Shown: in pieces, positions 18,160 to 26,518 of the stretch
How the letters are laid out: each line of letters starts with the position of its first letter
Position numbering within the stretch: the first letter of the stretch is position 1
From: Taklimakanibacter sp021828105
Lineage (GTDB): Bacteria > Pseudomonadota > Alphaproteobacteria > Rhizobiales > Aestuariivirgaceae
Assembly (NCBI GenBank): GCA_021828105.1
Contig: JAKATG010000003.1
Span: forward strand, 248,001 to 312,000
Direction of reading: 5' to 3'
DNA length: 64,000 bases
Position numbers and translations under genes: made by a program
Notes under the pieces: model-generated
The model's database searches: none
What the model saw: the letters and a program-made list of their open reading frames with translations, nothing else
Told to the model about the DNA's origin: nothing

Positions 18160-19290
18160 ATGGCATCGATCAGATTCGAGAATGTGGTCAAGCACTATGG
18201 CGCCTATCAGGCGATCCGCAATGTGAGCTTCGCCATCCCCGATGGTGAGTTCGTCGTCATCGTCGGGCCCTCGGGATCGGGCAAGACCACCATGCTGCGT
18301 GCCATTGGCGGCCTCGAGCGGGTGAATTCCGGACGCATCTTCATCGGCGATCGCGATGTCACCGACCTGGCGCCGAAGCACCGCGACATTGCTTTCGTGT
18401 TCCAGAACTACGCGCTCTATGCGCATCTGACCGTGCGCAACAATATCGGCTTTCCGCTCAAGGCGCGCGGCATGGCCAAGAACGAAATCGCCAAGCGCGT
18501 CGAGGGCGTGGCCGAGCGCACCGGCCTCAAGGCCTTGCTCGACCGCAAGCCCTCGGCTTTGAGCGGCGGGCAGCAGCAGCGCGTCGCGATCGCTCGCGCC
18601 CTGGTCAGGAAGCCCAAGGTCTTCCTGTTCGACGAGCCTCTGTCCAATCTCGATGCCCAGCTTCGCCTCGATATGCGCCGCGAGGTCCTCGAATTGCAGC
18701 AATCCCTCGGTGTCACTTCGGTCTGGGTGACCCATGACCAGGAAGAGGCGATGGCGATGGGCGACCGCATCCTGGTCGTCAATCACGGCATCGTCGAGCA
18801 GAATGCGGCGCCGGAAGCGCTCTATTCCGATCCGGTCAATGCCTATGTCGCCCGCACCATCGGCAGCCCGACCATCAACATGCTGCGCGGCAAGCTGAAC
18901 GGGCAAGGCCTCGATGTCGAGGGCGTGCGCTTTCCCCTGCCCGGCGGCGCGCTCCAGGGCGACATCATGATCGGCGTTCGCCCCGAGGACATCCACCCCG
19001 TGAAGGCCGCGGCTGACCACCCCAATGCGACGCCGCCCTTCGAGGCCAAGGTCCAGCTCATCGAGCTTCTGGGGGCACGTGCGATCATGACGCTGCTCGT
19101 CGGCAATCATCGCCTGACCGCGGTGTTCAACCGCCGCGATCTCGCCGACATCCGCGAGTTCGACACCATTCGCGTGAGCGCGGCCCGTGAACGGGCCTTC
19201 GCGGCGGAGATCGAAGAGAGACTCTCCTTCTGTCGCCCAAATCCCCAGGTCAGCGCGCCTTGTTACCGAAAATGTGAGCTTTCGAAGTGA
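18160..19290 (+). CDS. Sugar ABC transporter ATPase (MalK/UgpC-like) with replaced C-terminus
   Basis: ATP-hydrolysing subunit that energises the sugar importer. It has Walker A GPSGSGKTT, Q-loop VFQNYALYAHLTV, signature LSGGQQQRVAIARAL, Walker B VFLFDEPLSNLD and switch His in WVTHDQEEA. A MalK-type regulatory C-domain follows (GVRPEDI, FEAKVQLIELLGARAI). The native protein sequence appears to end around residue 347 (RVSAARERAF). The remaining ~29 residues, rich in Cys/Pro/Arg, are translated from the antisense of an inserted AT-richer gene relic. Catalytic parts are intact, so the protein may still work. The extreme C-terminus is a product of rearrangement. Confidence 0.9.
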   Translation: MASIRFENVVKHYGAYQAIRNVSFAIPDGEFVVIVGPSGSGKTTMLRAIGGLERVNSGRIFIGDRDVTDLAPKHRDIAFVFQNYALYAHLTVRNNIGFPLKARGMAKNEIAKRVEGVAERTGLKALLDRKPSALSGGQQQRVAIARALVRKPKVFLFDEPLSNLDAQLRLDMRREVLELQQSLGVTSVWVTHDQEEAMAMGDRILVVNHGIVEQNAAPEALYSDPVNAYVARTIGSPTINMLRGKLNGQGLDVEGVRFPLPGGALQGDIMIGVRPEDIHPVKAAADHPNATPPFEAKVQLIELLGARAIMTLLVGNHRLTAVFNRRDLADIREFDTIRVSAARERAFAAEIEERLSFCRPNPQVSAPCYRKCELSK

Positions 19291-20347
19291 ACCCTTTGCT
19301 TCCTCCAAGCGCCTCATCAACGGAAGATATAGTTCACAAAGGACATTTTCTTCGGCCACTATCGCATCAAATACACGTCGGTAAGCGCTTTCACGATCTG
19401 TGTTTAGTTGTTTCATTCGAGCTTCCGCGCTTTCGCAATCGCTAAGCTGAGCAGATAACTCTTGATGCGCCGCGGTTTCGTCCGCAATTCGGCGCGAAAT
19501 AGCCGAATAACGATTGGACGTATCAGTATCAAGATTGATCAATCGCTTTAGTCGGTTTATCTCCGCTTGTAACAGAGCCAATGAGGTGTCAGAGAGATCC
19601 GTATCTGCATCTAGTATCGGTTCGTCGTCGCTGCTTCGGTCGGCAATTTCATCATCTCGCCAAGAAGCGGAATTTTCGCGCACTACCTTGAGCTTTTGAT
19701 CAATTGTGGCGTCTACTTGGCCTGTATACTTGAGCAGGAAGGCATTCCACTCATTCTCGCTTAATCCGCTTGCTGCAAATGCTTGTCTGGCAACACGCAA
19801 TGCTTCAAGCACTGTCATTATAGACTTGTTTAAGTTGCTCGAAGGACACCTTGAATTGTTCCGCCCCTCGTACAAGAGCTCCACCATCCGACACTCCCTT
19901 CGCAACAGCCTTGCCTAACCTTATCAAATCATCTTCACGGCAACTAAAAGTATCATCGTATGCCTTAAAGGTTAGCTGAGCTAGAATGCGAGAAATCTCA
20001 TCCAGGTGTTTGGGATCTTCTGGGCTAACCAACAGGTGCAGATTAGCCCAACGAACTCTAACGGTACCAATCGCGAGGCGTACTTCGATATTTGGAAAGA
20101 TCAGGTCACATTTCTCCAACCGACCTTGCTCTTTCGCCTTAATCATCCGTAGATATGAATCGGCACGGTAGTAATCAGTTACACCGATCGCGCGTATGGG
20201 GGGCGACGCTTCCTCGAGTGTATTCAAATATTCTTCCCAAGGATCGTCTCCTTTGAACTGATCGTTCAAGATGGTGCCTGGCGCATGTATGTGCGGTTCC
20301 CAACGATGCCATCGAGAACCGGCGTTCTGTTTCTGACCGTCGCTCAT
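19205..20347 (-). pseudogene. TrlF-like PHP-domain/ATPase gene relic
   Basis: Two minus-strand pieces of one gene. The first (20347 to about 19805) begins MSDGQKQNAGSRWHRWEPHI and has PHP-type motifs: HxH in EPHIHAPG, then GVTDYY, FPNIEVRLAIG and ANLHLLVSPED. It stops at 19805. The second (about 19833 to 19205, another frame) reads LEALRVARQAFAASGLSENE, a coiled-coil stretch, then NVLCELYLPLMRRL and RKLTFSVTRRADLGIWATEG. It ends where the ABC ATPase begins. These resemble the N-terminal and later parts of TrlF-family proteins (usually some 900-1000 aa with a P-loop ATPase). No Walker A is visible, so the middle is probably deleted. Base composition is visibly less GC-rich than the flanks. Non-functional remnant of transferred DNA. 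Confidence 0.65.
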
Positions 20348-20535
20348 GAGCCTGCTTTATTCGAGTCCAACAGTAGGCTTTGTGTTTCGTTTCCCATCCA
20401 TCATGCACATCTCTGACGCGACGACAAGGCTTGTGCTGGGCAGCGTCAGAAGCTCCAAAGTAACTTACTCCACCGCCAAGGAGTGAGAGGTGTTTCGACC
20501 ATAGAACGCGTGTTGTTTGGTCCATCTCTGACGCC
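20348..20535. other. AT-richer non-coding remnant with 12-bp direct repeat
   Basis: Upstream flank of the TrlF-like relic, reaching the stop codon of the LuxR-type gene. It has the same lower GC as the relic and no credible gene. The 12-mer CATCTCTGACGC occurs at 20408-20419 and again at 20523-20534, next to the LuxR gene's stop. It is best read as leftover insert DNA near the right-hand junction. Confidence 0.4.
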
Positions 20536-21579
20536 TCAAGCGGAAGTCCTGGTCATTACTTCCGCCAGGAACGCGCGGAAGAATTCCCGCTCGCTCGTGA
20601 CATCGAGCTTGCTGTAGACATTCGAGCGGTGGTTGCGCACCGAGCCCGGGGTGAGGTCGAGCCTGCGGGCGATCTGCTCGCTCGACAGGCCGAGGAGCGC
20701 CAGCCGCGCCACGTCGATCTCGCGCCTGGTCAGGGCATGCCGTTTACTGAAGCGGTCGAAGGCCGCGGCATAGCCCTCGTCCGTCTCGGCCGTCGAGGCT
20801 TTCTGCGCCATCACCAGGGAGCCCCGCGGCGCCAGCGGAAAATCATCGGCGAGCCCATGCCAGTCGAGCCGCCAGTCGCGGTCGAGCATGCGCTGGCCCT
20901 CGGACATGCCCAAGATGTCGGCGACGAAGGTGTCCGGCATCAGCCGGCTGATATCCTGGCCGAGCCAGGCCTCATTGGCATGGACGGTTCGCCCCGTCCG
21001 GTCGATCACCGCGAGCGGCATCCGGCAATCGCCGAAGATCGAGGGCACGGCACTCGGGCCGCTGCGCAGGATGCAGAACTCGATATGCTGGCGCACCAGC
21101 TCGCTGACCACGGGCAGAAGCTTCTCGGCCGCCGCCAGGTCGTCCTTCGTATATTCGCCGCTGCGCCGCTCGAGGCAGAAGGCGACGCAGACCGGCGCCG
21201 GCGCCGGGGCGAGCAGCGCCAGCTCGTCGCGGATGATGGCGCGCCGGAATATGGCTTCGAGATAATACTCGACCGTCTCGGGATCGGTGGAGAGCTCCTT
21301 GACGATGGCGCAGCAGGGCGCCTGGCGCTCGCGCCACAGTCTCATCAGCGGATCGAAACGGTAGGCGCCGCCGAGATAGAGGTCGAGCACGTCCTTCGGG
21401 AGCACGCTGTTGACGATCATCTCCGGCGCGCCCTGCAGCGGATAGCGCACCACGATGAATTGCTGGCTCTTGATCCGTTGGGCGAGCCATTGCCCGACCG
21501 CCTCGTAGAAATTCGGCTGGCCGATGGCGGCGACGGCCTTGGCAAGGAGCGCCTCTTCCGTGGCGGGCGGCAGCGTCAA
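20536..21579 (-). CDS. LuxR-family helix-turn-helix regulator
   Basis: 347-aa regulator. The C-terminal LuxR/GerE helix-turn-helix covers about residues 275-335 (LTRREIDVARLALLGLSSEQ then IARRLDLTPGSVRNHRSNVY). The N-terminal ~270 residues contain no phospho-receiver Asp pattern. They have a sensor-like region with RRSGEYTKDDLAAAEKLLP and a PAS-like stretch MPLAVIDRTGRTVHANEAWL. The protein therefore probably senses a small ligand, not phosphorylation. It is divergent from the ureohydrolase and permease genes and is the likely regulator of that pair. A 20-bp near-perfect palindrome (21594-21613) lies 15 bp upstream of its start. Confidence 0.88.
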   Translation of the reverse strand: MTLPPATEEALLAKAVAAIGQPNFYEAVGQWLAQRIKSQQFIVVRYPLQGAPEMIVNSVLPKDVLDLYLGGAYRFDPLMRLWRERQAPCCAIVKELSTDPETVEYYLEAIFRRAIIRDELALLAPAPAPVCVAFCLERRSGEYTKDDLAAAEKLLPVVSELVRQHIEFCILRSGPSAVPSIFGDCRMPLAVIDRTGRTVHANEAWLGQDISRLMPDTFVADILGMSEGQRMLDRDWRLDWHGLADDFPLAPRGSLVMAQKASTAETDEGYAAAFDRFSKRHALTRREIDVARLALLGLSSEQIARRLDLTPGSVRNHRSNVYSKLDVTSEREFFRAFLAEVMTRTSA

Positions 21580-21593
21580 CGGGAGCCGTTCCC

Positions 21594-21613
21594 ATCATGA
21601 CAGCTGTCACGAT
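21594..21613. promoter_or_regulatory. lux-box-like 20-bp palindrome
   Basis: ATCATGACAGCTGTCACGAT is symmetric except for one base pair, with a perfect 12-bp core TGACAGCTGTCA (21598-21609). It sits between the divergent LuxR-type gene (start 21579) and the ureohydrolase gene (start 21689). Size and position fit an operator for the adjacent LuxR-type protein; binding is inferred. Confidence 0.55.
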
Positions 21614-21688
21614 TGCATGCCTCTGGCTTTCTTCCCATGCTCCTTCGTCCTTTGCAGGCCAAGCATATACAACACAGGGAGTCCTGAA

Positions 21689-22648
21689 GTGAACAGCGCC
21701 AAGATCATCGACGAAACCATGTGGAGCGGGCTTATCCATGCCGGCATTGCCGGCACCCTCTTCCGGCTTCCCTATGTTCCCGCCGACCGCAAGGCGATCG
21801 CCCAAGCGAAGCTCGATGTCGCCTTCCTGGGCTTCCCCTTCGACTCCACCTCCATCAGCCGCACCGGCGCCAACTACGGGCCGCGCGGCATCCGCGAGCA
21901 TTCGAGCCTGTTCCTGACCTATAACGCGACCTCCGACATCGACCTGGCGCAGAGGCTCGCCATGGCCGATTGCGGCGACGTGCCGGTGGTTCCGGGCGAC
22001 GTCACGGCGACCATGGACAAGGCGCAAGCCATGGCCGGCGAGATCCTGCAAGGCGGCGCCAGGCCCTTCATTCTGGGCGGTGATCATTCGGTGACGATCG
22101 GCGGCGTCCGGGCATTCGCCAAGCACCGCAAACGCCCGGGCCTCATCCTGTTCGACACGCATTTCGACACCGCCGACAATGTCGGCGGGCTGAAGGACAG
22201 CCATTGCTGCCCGATCACCCGCGCCATCGATGCCGGCTTCGATCCCAAGCACACGGTGCTGATCGGCATCGGCGGCTGGCTCAATCCGCGCTCCGAGATG
22301 GACTATGCGAAGAAGCAGGGCATGACCATCCTCTCGCTCGACGATGTCATGCGCGAGGGCGCAACCGCCATCGGCAAGAAGGCGGCTGCCGTCGCCGGCG
22401 GCGGCTCGGGCGATGTCTATCTCACCATCGACATCGACGTGCTCGACTTCACGGTGGCGCCCGGCACGTGCGTGCCCACGCCCGGCGGCATGCTGCTGCG
22501 CGAGCTGTTCGCGGCCTTGCATGAGTTCCGCGGCCTCAAGATCGGCGCCGTCGATCTGGTCGAGGTGGCGCCCTCGCTCGATGTGACGAAGACGACGCAG
22601 ATCGCCGCCTGCCGCATCATCCTGGAAACCCTTTCGATCCTGCAATAA
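21689..22648 (+). CDS. Agmatinase/arginase-family ureohydrolase
   Basis: Binuclear-Mn hydrolase that releases urea (or a related product) from guanidino compounds; about 319 aa. Metal-ligand motifs are GGDHSVT, DTHFD (family usually DAHxD) and TIDIDVLDFTVAPGT (the family often has DP where this has DF). DLVEVAPSLD near the C-terminus is typical. GTG 21689 is chosen because AGGGAG lies seven bases upstream; no ATG before 21719 is well placed. It is followed after 21 nt by an APC permease, suggesting an uptake-plus-hydrolysis module. The substrate (agmatine, guanidinobutyrate, arginine or another guanidino compound) cannot be decided. Confidence 0.88.
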   Translation: MNSAKIIDETMWSGLIHAGIAGTLFRLPYVPADRKAIAQAKLDVAFLGFPFDSTSISRTGANYGPRGIREHSSLFLTYNATSDIDLAQRLAMADCGDVPVVPGDVTATMDKAQAMAGEILQGGARPFILGGDHSVTIGGVRAFAKHRKRPGLILFDTHFDTADNVGGLKDSHCCPITRAIDAGFDPKHTVLIGIGGWLNPRSEMDYAKKQGMTILSLDDVMREGATAIGKKAAAVAGGGSGDVYLTIDIDVLDFTVAPGTCVPTPGGMLLRELFAALHEFRGLKIGAVDLVEVAPSLDVTKTTQIAACRIILETLSILQ

Positions 22649-22669
22649 CCCGCCGCTTAGAGGAAAATA

Positions 22670-24073
22670 ATGTCCATTGCTGAAGAGGCCGGCCGCACGG
22701 CCGGCTCCAAGGAGCTGTTGCGCGATTTCACCGCCTGGTCGACCTTCTCGCTGGCCTTCGCCTTCATCTCGCCGATCGTGGCGCTCTATTCGATCTTCTC
22801 CGTCGGCCTGACGACGGTGGGCCCGGGCTTCTGGTGGGGTTTCCCCATCACGCTTGCCGGCCAGATGCTGGTGGCGCTCTCCTTCGCCATGCTGGTCTCG
22901 CGCCTGCCGCTCGAAGGCAGCGTCTATCAATGGTCGCGCCACATCATGGGACCGACCTATGGCTGGTTCGCCGGCTGGGCCTATATCTGGACCTTGCCGA
23001 TCGCCATTGCCGCCGTCGCTTTGGGCGGCGCCGGCTTCCTCGCGCAATTCCTGGGGCTCGATGCGGGCTCCAGATCGACGACCGTCATCCTGGCGCTGTC
23101 GCTGATCGCCTTCGTGACGCTTGCCAACACCTTCGGCCGCAAGCTCCTCAAATTCATCATCGGACTGTGCATCGCGGCCGAAGTGGTGGGCTCGATCGGT
23201 CTCGGCATCGTCCTTCTGGGCCTGTTCCGGGTGAACGATCTTTCGGTGCTGAGCGAAGGGCTGTTCGACGCCAATACCGGAAGCTTCCTCTTGCCGCCGC
23301 TGCTGTTCGGCGTCGCCATCGCCGGCTGGGCCTTTGTCGGCTTCGAGAGCGCGGGCTCGATCGCCGAGGAGGTCAAGGAGCCTGAGCGCGCTGTTCCCAA
23401 GGCGATGATCTATTCCCTGCTCTTCGTCTCAGCCATCGTCGCCTTCTCGGCGCTGGCTTTCATCCTGGCCATACCCGATCTCGCCGCCGTGCGCTCGGGC
23501 TCGGTCCTCGATCCGGTCGCGGCGACGATCGAGCATCACCTGGGCGCCGTCGGGCTTCATCTCATGACCGCGGTCTTCGTCGTCGGCTTCATCGCCTGCA
23601 TGGTGGGCCTGCAGGCTTCCGTGTCGCGGGTGATCTGGGCGCTGGCGCGCGAGGGCGAATTGCCCATGGCGGGCGCCTTGAGCAGGCTTGCGGGCGAAGA
23701 CCGTCTGCCGGTCAATGCCATCTTCGCCTCGGCCCTGATGTCGGTGATCTTCTTCGGCCTCAGCTTCACCAACATCTATGTGATCCTGCTCACCTTCACC
23801 ACGGCGGGCTTCTATATCTCCTTCCTCTTCCCCGCCCTTGCCGCCGCCTATGAGCGGCTGACGGAAGGCGCGAAGCCCTCCGCCTTCCATCTCGGCGCCC
23901 TGTCGGGGATCGTGATCGTCGCAGCCGCCCTCTGGCTCATCTTCCAGACGGCCAATATCTCATGGCCGCGCAATCCGGCCTTGCCCTGGTATGAGAACTG
24001 GGCCGTGCCGCTGGTCGTCGCGGTGCTGGCGATATTGGGCTTTATCGTCAGAGCCTTCCTGGCGAAGCGCTGA
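22670..24073 (+). CDS. APC-superfamily amino acid permease
   Basis: Integral membrane transporter of 467 aa with about twelve hydrophobic segments. The N-terminal half carries ISPIVALYSIFSVGLTTVGP and SRLPLEGSVYQWSRHIMGPT, and a later segment is AGWAFVGFESAGSIAEEVKE, all typical of the amino acid/GABA/choline branch of the APC superfamily. AGAGGAAA precedes ATG 22670. It is in one transcription unit with the ureohydrolase and probably imports its substrate or a related amine. Confidence 0.92.
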   Translation: MSIAEEAGRTAGSKELLRDFTAWSTFSLAFAFISPIVALYSIFSVGLTTVGPGFWWGFPITLAGQMLVALSFAMLVSRLPLEGSVYQWSRHIMGPTYGWFAGWAYIWTLPIAIAAVALGGAGFLAQFLGLDAGSRSTTVILALSLIAFVTLANTFGRKLLKFIIGLCIAAEVVGSIGLGIVLLGLFRVNDLSVLSEGLFDANTGSFLLPPLLFGVAIAGWAFVGFESAGSIAEEVKEPERAVPKAMIYSLLFVSAIVAFSALAFILAIPDLAAVRSGSVLDPVAATIEHHLGAVGLHLMTAVFVVGFIACMVGLQASVSRVIWALAREGELPMAGALSRLAGEDRLPVNAIFASALMSVIFFGLSFTNIYVILLTFTTAGFYISFLFPALAAAYERLTEGAKPSAFHLGALSGIVIVAAALWLIFQTANISWPRNPALPWYENWAVPLVVAVLAILGFIVRAFLAKR

Positions 24074-24078
24074 GCTCG

Positions 24079-24825
24079 TTACAATGTCAGCGTTTCGCCA
24101 TCCGCCGGGATGAGGAGCTGCTGCGCCGAAATCTTCTTCGCCTCGGCGGCGCGGCGCAGTTCGGCGCGGGTGACCGTTGCATGATCGAGCGCTTCCATAT
24201 GGACGGCGATCACGCGGGCATCCTTCGCCAGTCCGCACGTGGCCGCCGTCTGCTCGGCATCCATGACGATAAGATCGCCGTCCCATTTGGCGCCACAGGA
24301 ATGGGTGACGACGATGTCGGGCGAAGTCTCGGCGATGGTCTTGACGACCGGGTGATAGAGGACCGTGTCCCCCGTCCAATAGATGCTGGGCTCGTCTTGC
24401 GCTCTGAGCGTGAAGCCCATCACCGGCCCCATCTTCTCGACTACCGGCCCCAGGCCGTGGCTGCCTTCGCGGCGAGTGAAGACCAGGCCGTTCCAGTCGA
24501 GGACATCGAGCAAGGGCCTGACATCGGTGAAGCCCGCTTTGAGGATCGTCGTCTCATCGCCCGGCCGGCAGATGAGCGGCAGGTCCTTCGGCACCCTTTC
24601 CTTGGCCACGCCGTCGAAATGATCGGTGTGGAGATGCGACACCACCACGAGCTCGACACCCTTCAATATGTCCTCGATGCTGGCCGGCAATTCGGTCATC
24701 GGGTTGGGCGACCGGCCGGTGAAGGACGGCAGGCTGTGCCTGGGCGCCAAATAGGGGTCGATAAGAACCGTCCTCCCGGCATAGTCGAGCTCGAGGGTGG
24801 CATTGCGAAAGAGCTGCAGCTTCAT
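24079..24825 (-). CDS. MBL-fold metal-dependent hydrolase
   Basis: Metallo-beta-lactamase-fold hydrolase of 248 aa. The zinc-binding HxHxDH motif is clear in VVSHLHTDHFDG. Later ligands are consistent with IYWTGDTVLY (Asp) and VIAVHMEALDH (His). The short length and single domain resemble the L-ascorbate-lactonase/UPF0173-type branch. ATG 24825 is preferred over more upstream ATG codons because GGAGACCAGG directly precedes it and family similarity begins there. It is convergent with the permease (5-bp gap) and divergent from the SDR at 24965, with a shared palindromic operator between. The substrate is unknown, possibly a lactone or phosphodiester. Confidence 0.88.
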   Translation of the reverse strand: MKLQLFRNATLELDYAGRTVLIDPYLAPRHSLPSFTGRSPNPMTELPASIEDILKGVELVVVSHLHTDHFDGVAKERVPKDLPLICRPGDETTILKAGFTDVRPLLDVLDWNGLVFTRREGSHGLGPVVEKMGPVMGFTLRAQDEPSIYWTGDTVLYHPVVKTIAETSPDIVVTHSCGAKWDGDLIVMDAEQTAATCGLAKDARVIAVHMEALDHATVTRAELRRAAEAKKISAQQLLIPADGETLTL

Positions 24826-24894
24826 CCTGGTCTCCGGTTTCAGGGGAGCGACCATAGCCGAGGGCTTCAGAAAGATCATTGCTCCGGTCATCTT

Positions 24895-24911
24895 AATTGG
24901 TCAGGCCAATT
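24895..24911. promoter_or_regulatory. FCD/GntR-type palindromic operator (copy 1)
   Basis: AATTGGTCAGGCCAATT is a 17-bp palindrome with one mismatched pair, in the divergent promoter region between the MBL hydrolase and the SDR. The first 16 bases recur exactly at 29344-29359. The pattern resembles the TTGGTC-N-GACCAA type sites of FadR-subfamily GntR proteins. The regulator at 26518-27261 is the natural candidate. Confidence 0.65.
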
Positions 24912-24964
24912 GACTTGCCTTCGGAGACCGGCGTAAGACAGCCGCAAATTTCCGAGGAGCCGTC

Positions 24965-25726
24965 ATGCAGCAGGGAGCGCAAGCGCCGGTCATCATCGTC
25001 ACCGGTGCCGGCCAGGGCGTGGGCAAGGCCACTGCCGAGGCAATCGTGCGAGCGGGCGGCCATGTCCTGGCCGTCATCAGGTCTGCGGCGACAGCCACGG
25101 CCCTCGCCCAAACGCTGGGCGATGCGGCCCTCGTCCTGACGCGCGATGTGACGATGCCCGATGCCGCCGAAACCGCGATGAAGGCGGGCCTCGACCGCTG
25201 GGGCCATATCGACGGCCTCGTCAACAATGCCGGGACGATCGAGCCGATCGGCGCTCTCGCCGAGACCGATGCGGCGCAATGGGAGCACGCCATCGCCACG
25301 AATCTGATCGCACCGTCGCGCTTCATCCGCGCTTTCATCGCGCAGGGCGAGCGCCAGGCGACACGGCGCATCGTCAATCTGTCGACAGGTGCGGCGCATC
25401 AGGCCCTGGAAGGCTGGAGCGCTTATTGCGCCGGCAAGGCTGCGCTCGCGATGCTGACGCGCGCGATCGCGCTCGACCATGCCAAGGACCATATCCGCGT
25501 TTTCGGCCTGCTGCCGGGCCTCGTCGACACCGGCATGCAGGAGACCATTCGCGCCTCGGGCATCAATGAAGTGAGCCGCATCCCGCGCAGCAGCCTGCGG
25601 CCGGCCGAAGAGCCGGCGCGCGCCGTCCAATATCTGCTCTCGGGTGCGGCGGATGATCTTGCGGGCGGTGAGATCGATATCCGCAACGCGGACTTCAGAT
25701 CGCGTGCGGGGCTGCCCGCTCTGTAG
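24965..25726 (+). CDS. SDR-family oxidoreductase
   Basis: Short-chain dehydrogenase of 253 aa. The cofactor motif is TGAGQGVG, followed by NNAGTIEPIG. The catalytic Ser is in VNLSTGAAH and Tyr-x3-Lys in AYCAGKAAL. The C-terminal region LLSGAADDLAGGEIDIRNAD is somewhat unlike classical family endings. GAGGAGCC precedes ATG 24965. It is transcribed away from the MBL hydrolase and towards the ADC-like gene, and shares the AATTGGTCAGGCCAAT operator with the enolase-superfamily gene 4.4 kb away, so it probably serves the same pathway. The substrate is unknown. Confidence 0.9.
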   Translation: MQQGAQAPVIIVTGAGQGVGKATAEAIVRAGGHVLAVIRSAATATALAQTLGDAALVLTRDVTMPDAAETAMKAGLDRWGHIDGLVNNAGTIEPIGALAETDAAQWEHAIATNLIAPSRFIRAFIAQGERQATRRIVNLSTGAAHQALEGWSAYCAGKAALAMLTRAIALDHAKDHIRVFGLLPGLVDTGMQETIRASGINEVSRIPRSSLRPAEEPARAVQYLLSGAADDLAGGEIDIRNADFRSRAGLPAL

Positions 25727-25732
25727 CGGCTA

Positions 25733-26518
25733 TCACTTTCGCGCGAGATAATCGTGCAGCACATAGCCCGGCACGAGGGTGAAATCGGCGCGCCACCAGA
25801 AGCCTTCCAGCATTTCCTTGACCGGCAGCCGGTAGACCGGCGCCTGCACATTGGGCCTGAGCTCCACCGTGCACGAGCCCGACCAGCATTCATGCACCTC
25901 GAGCGCGCCGAGGCGGCGCGCGGTGAGCTGGCGGATCGCCGGCGAGCCGTCGATGTGGTTGATGGCTTTCAGGTTGATATTGAGAGCGAAGTCGAAATAT
26001 CCGGTAAGGCGCTTGATGTCGGAGCGCCGCTGCTTGTAGGCCATGGTGCCGGTCAGGACATCGATGCCGTTGCGCTCGATCGTGCCGACCCAGGCATCGC
26101 CGCGCGCCTCGAGATGGGGCCGCCCGAGCTTCTTCGGCTGGCCGTGCACTTCGCGGCCATGCACCACGCCGCCGTCGGATGAGAGGAAGAGATAGGGCGA
26201 ATAGCCGCCCACGGCGTCCGCCGCCTGAAAGCGGCAGCCCACCATGATGTTGCTCTCGAAATAGGGCCCCAGCCATTCAGTGTCGTTCATCTTGTAGATA
26301 TGAGCGAGAACGACGTCGGATTGCGGCTCGAGCGGCGGCGGGAGGATGCGCGCGATGGAATCGAGATCGGTGCGCCAGGCCAGGGTCATCACCTCGGCAT
26401 TGCGGAAGGTGAAGGGAAAGGCCGGCACGGTGGGCGCATCGAACGGCGTCGAGAATCCGTCGCTCAGGATCTCCTCCACTGTGAGGCGGCTTGCCGCCTG
26501 GACTTTCCATTCGGCCAT
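25733..26518 (-). CDS. Acetoacetate decarboxylase-family protein
   Basis: 261-aa cytoplasmic protein of the ADC superfamily. The segment around the Schiff-base lysine is conserved: GREVHGQPKKLGRP. The substrate-pocket-like MNDTEWLGPYFESNIMVG and a C-terminal FTLVPGYVLHDY are also present. Many family members outside clostridia are hydratases, aldolases or decarboxylases on other 2-oxo or acetylpyruvate-like compounds, so acetoacetate is not assured. Its start overlaps the GntR stop codon by one base, so the two are translationally coupled. It is convergent with the SDR at 24965. Confidence 0.87.
   Translation of the reverse strand: MAEWKVQAASRLTVEEILSDGFSTPFDAPTVPAFPFTFRNAEVMTLAWRTDLDSIARILPPPLEPQSDVVLAHIYKMNDTEWLGPYFESNIMVGCRFQAADAVGGYSPYLFLSSDGGVVHGREVHGQPKKLGRPHLEARGDAWVGTIERNGIDVLTGTMAYKQRRSDIKRLTGYFDFALNINLKAINHIDGSPAIRQLTARRLGALEVHECWSGSCTVELRPNVQAPVYRLPVKEMLEGFWWRADFTLVPGYVLHDYLARK

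Noticed and set aside
18154..19905. Continuous 583-codon minus-strand frame
   Set aside because: Only its first part (to about 19205) resembles a protein. The rest is the antisense of the sugar ABC ATPase, so it is a read-through of the gene relic, not a gene.
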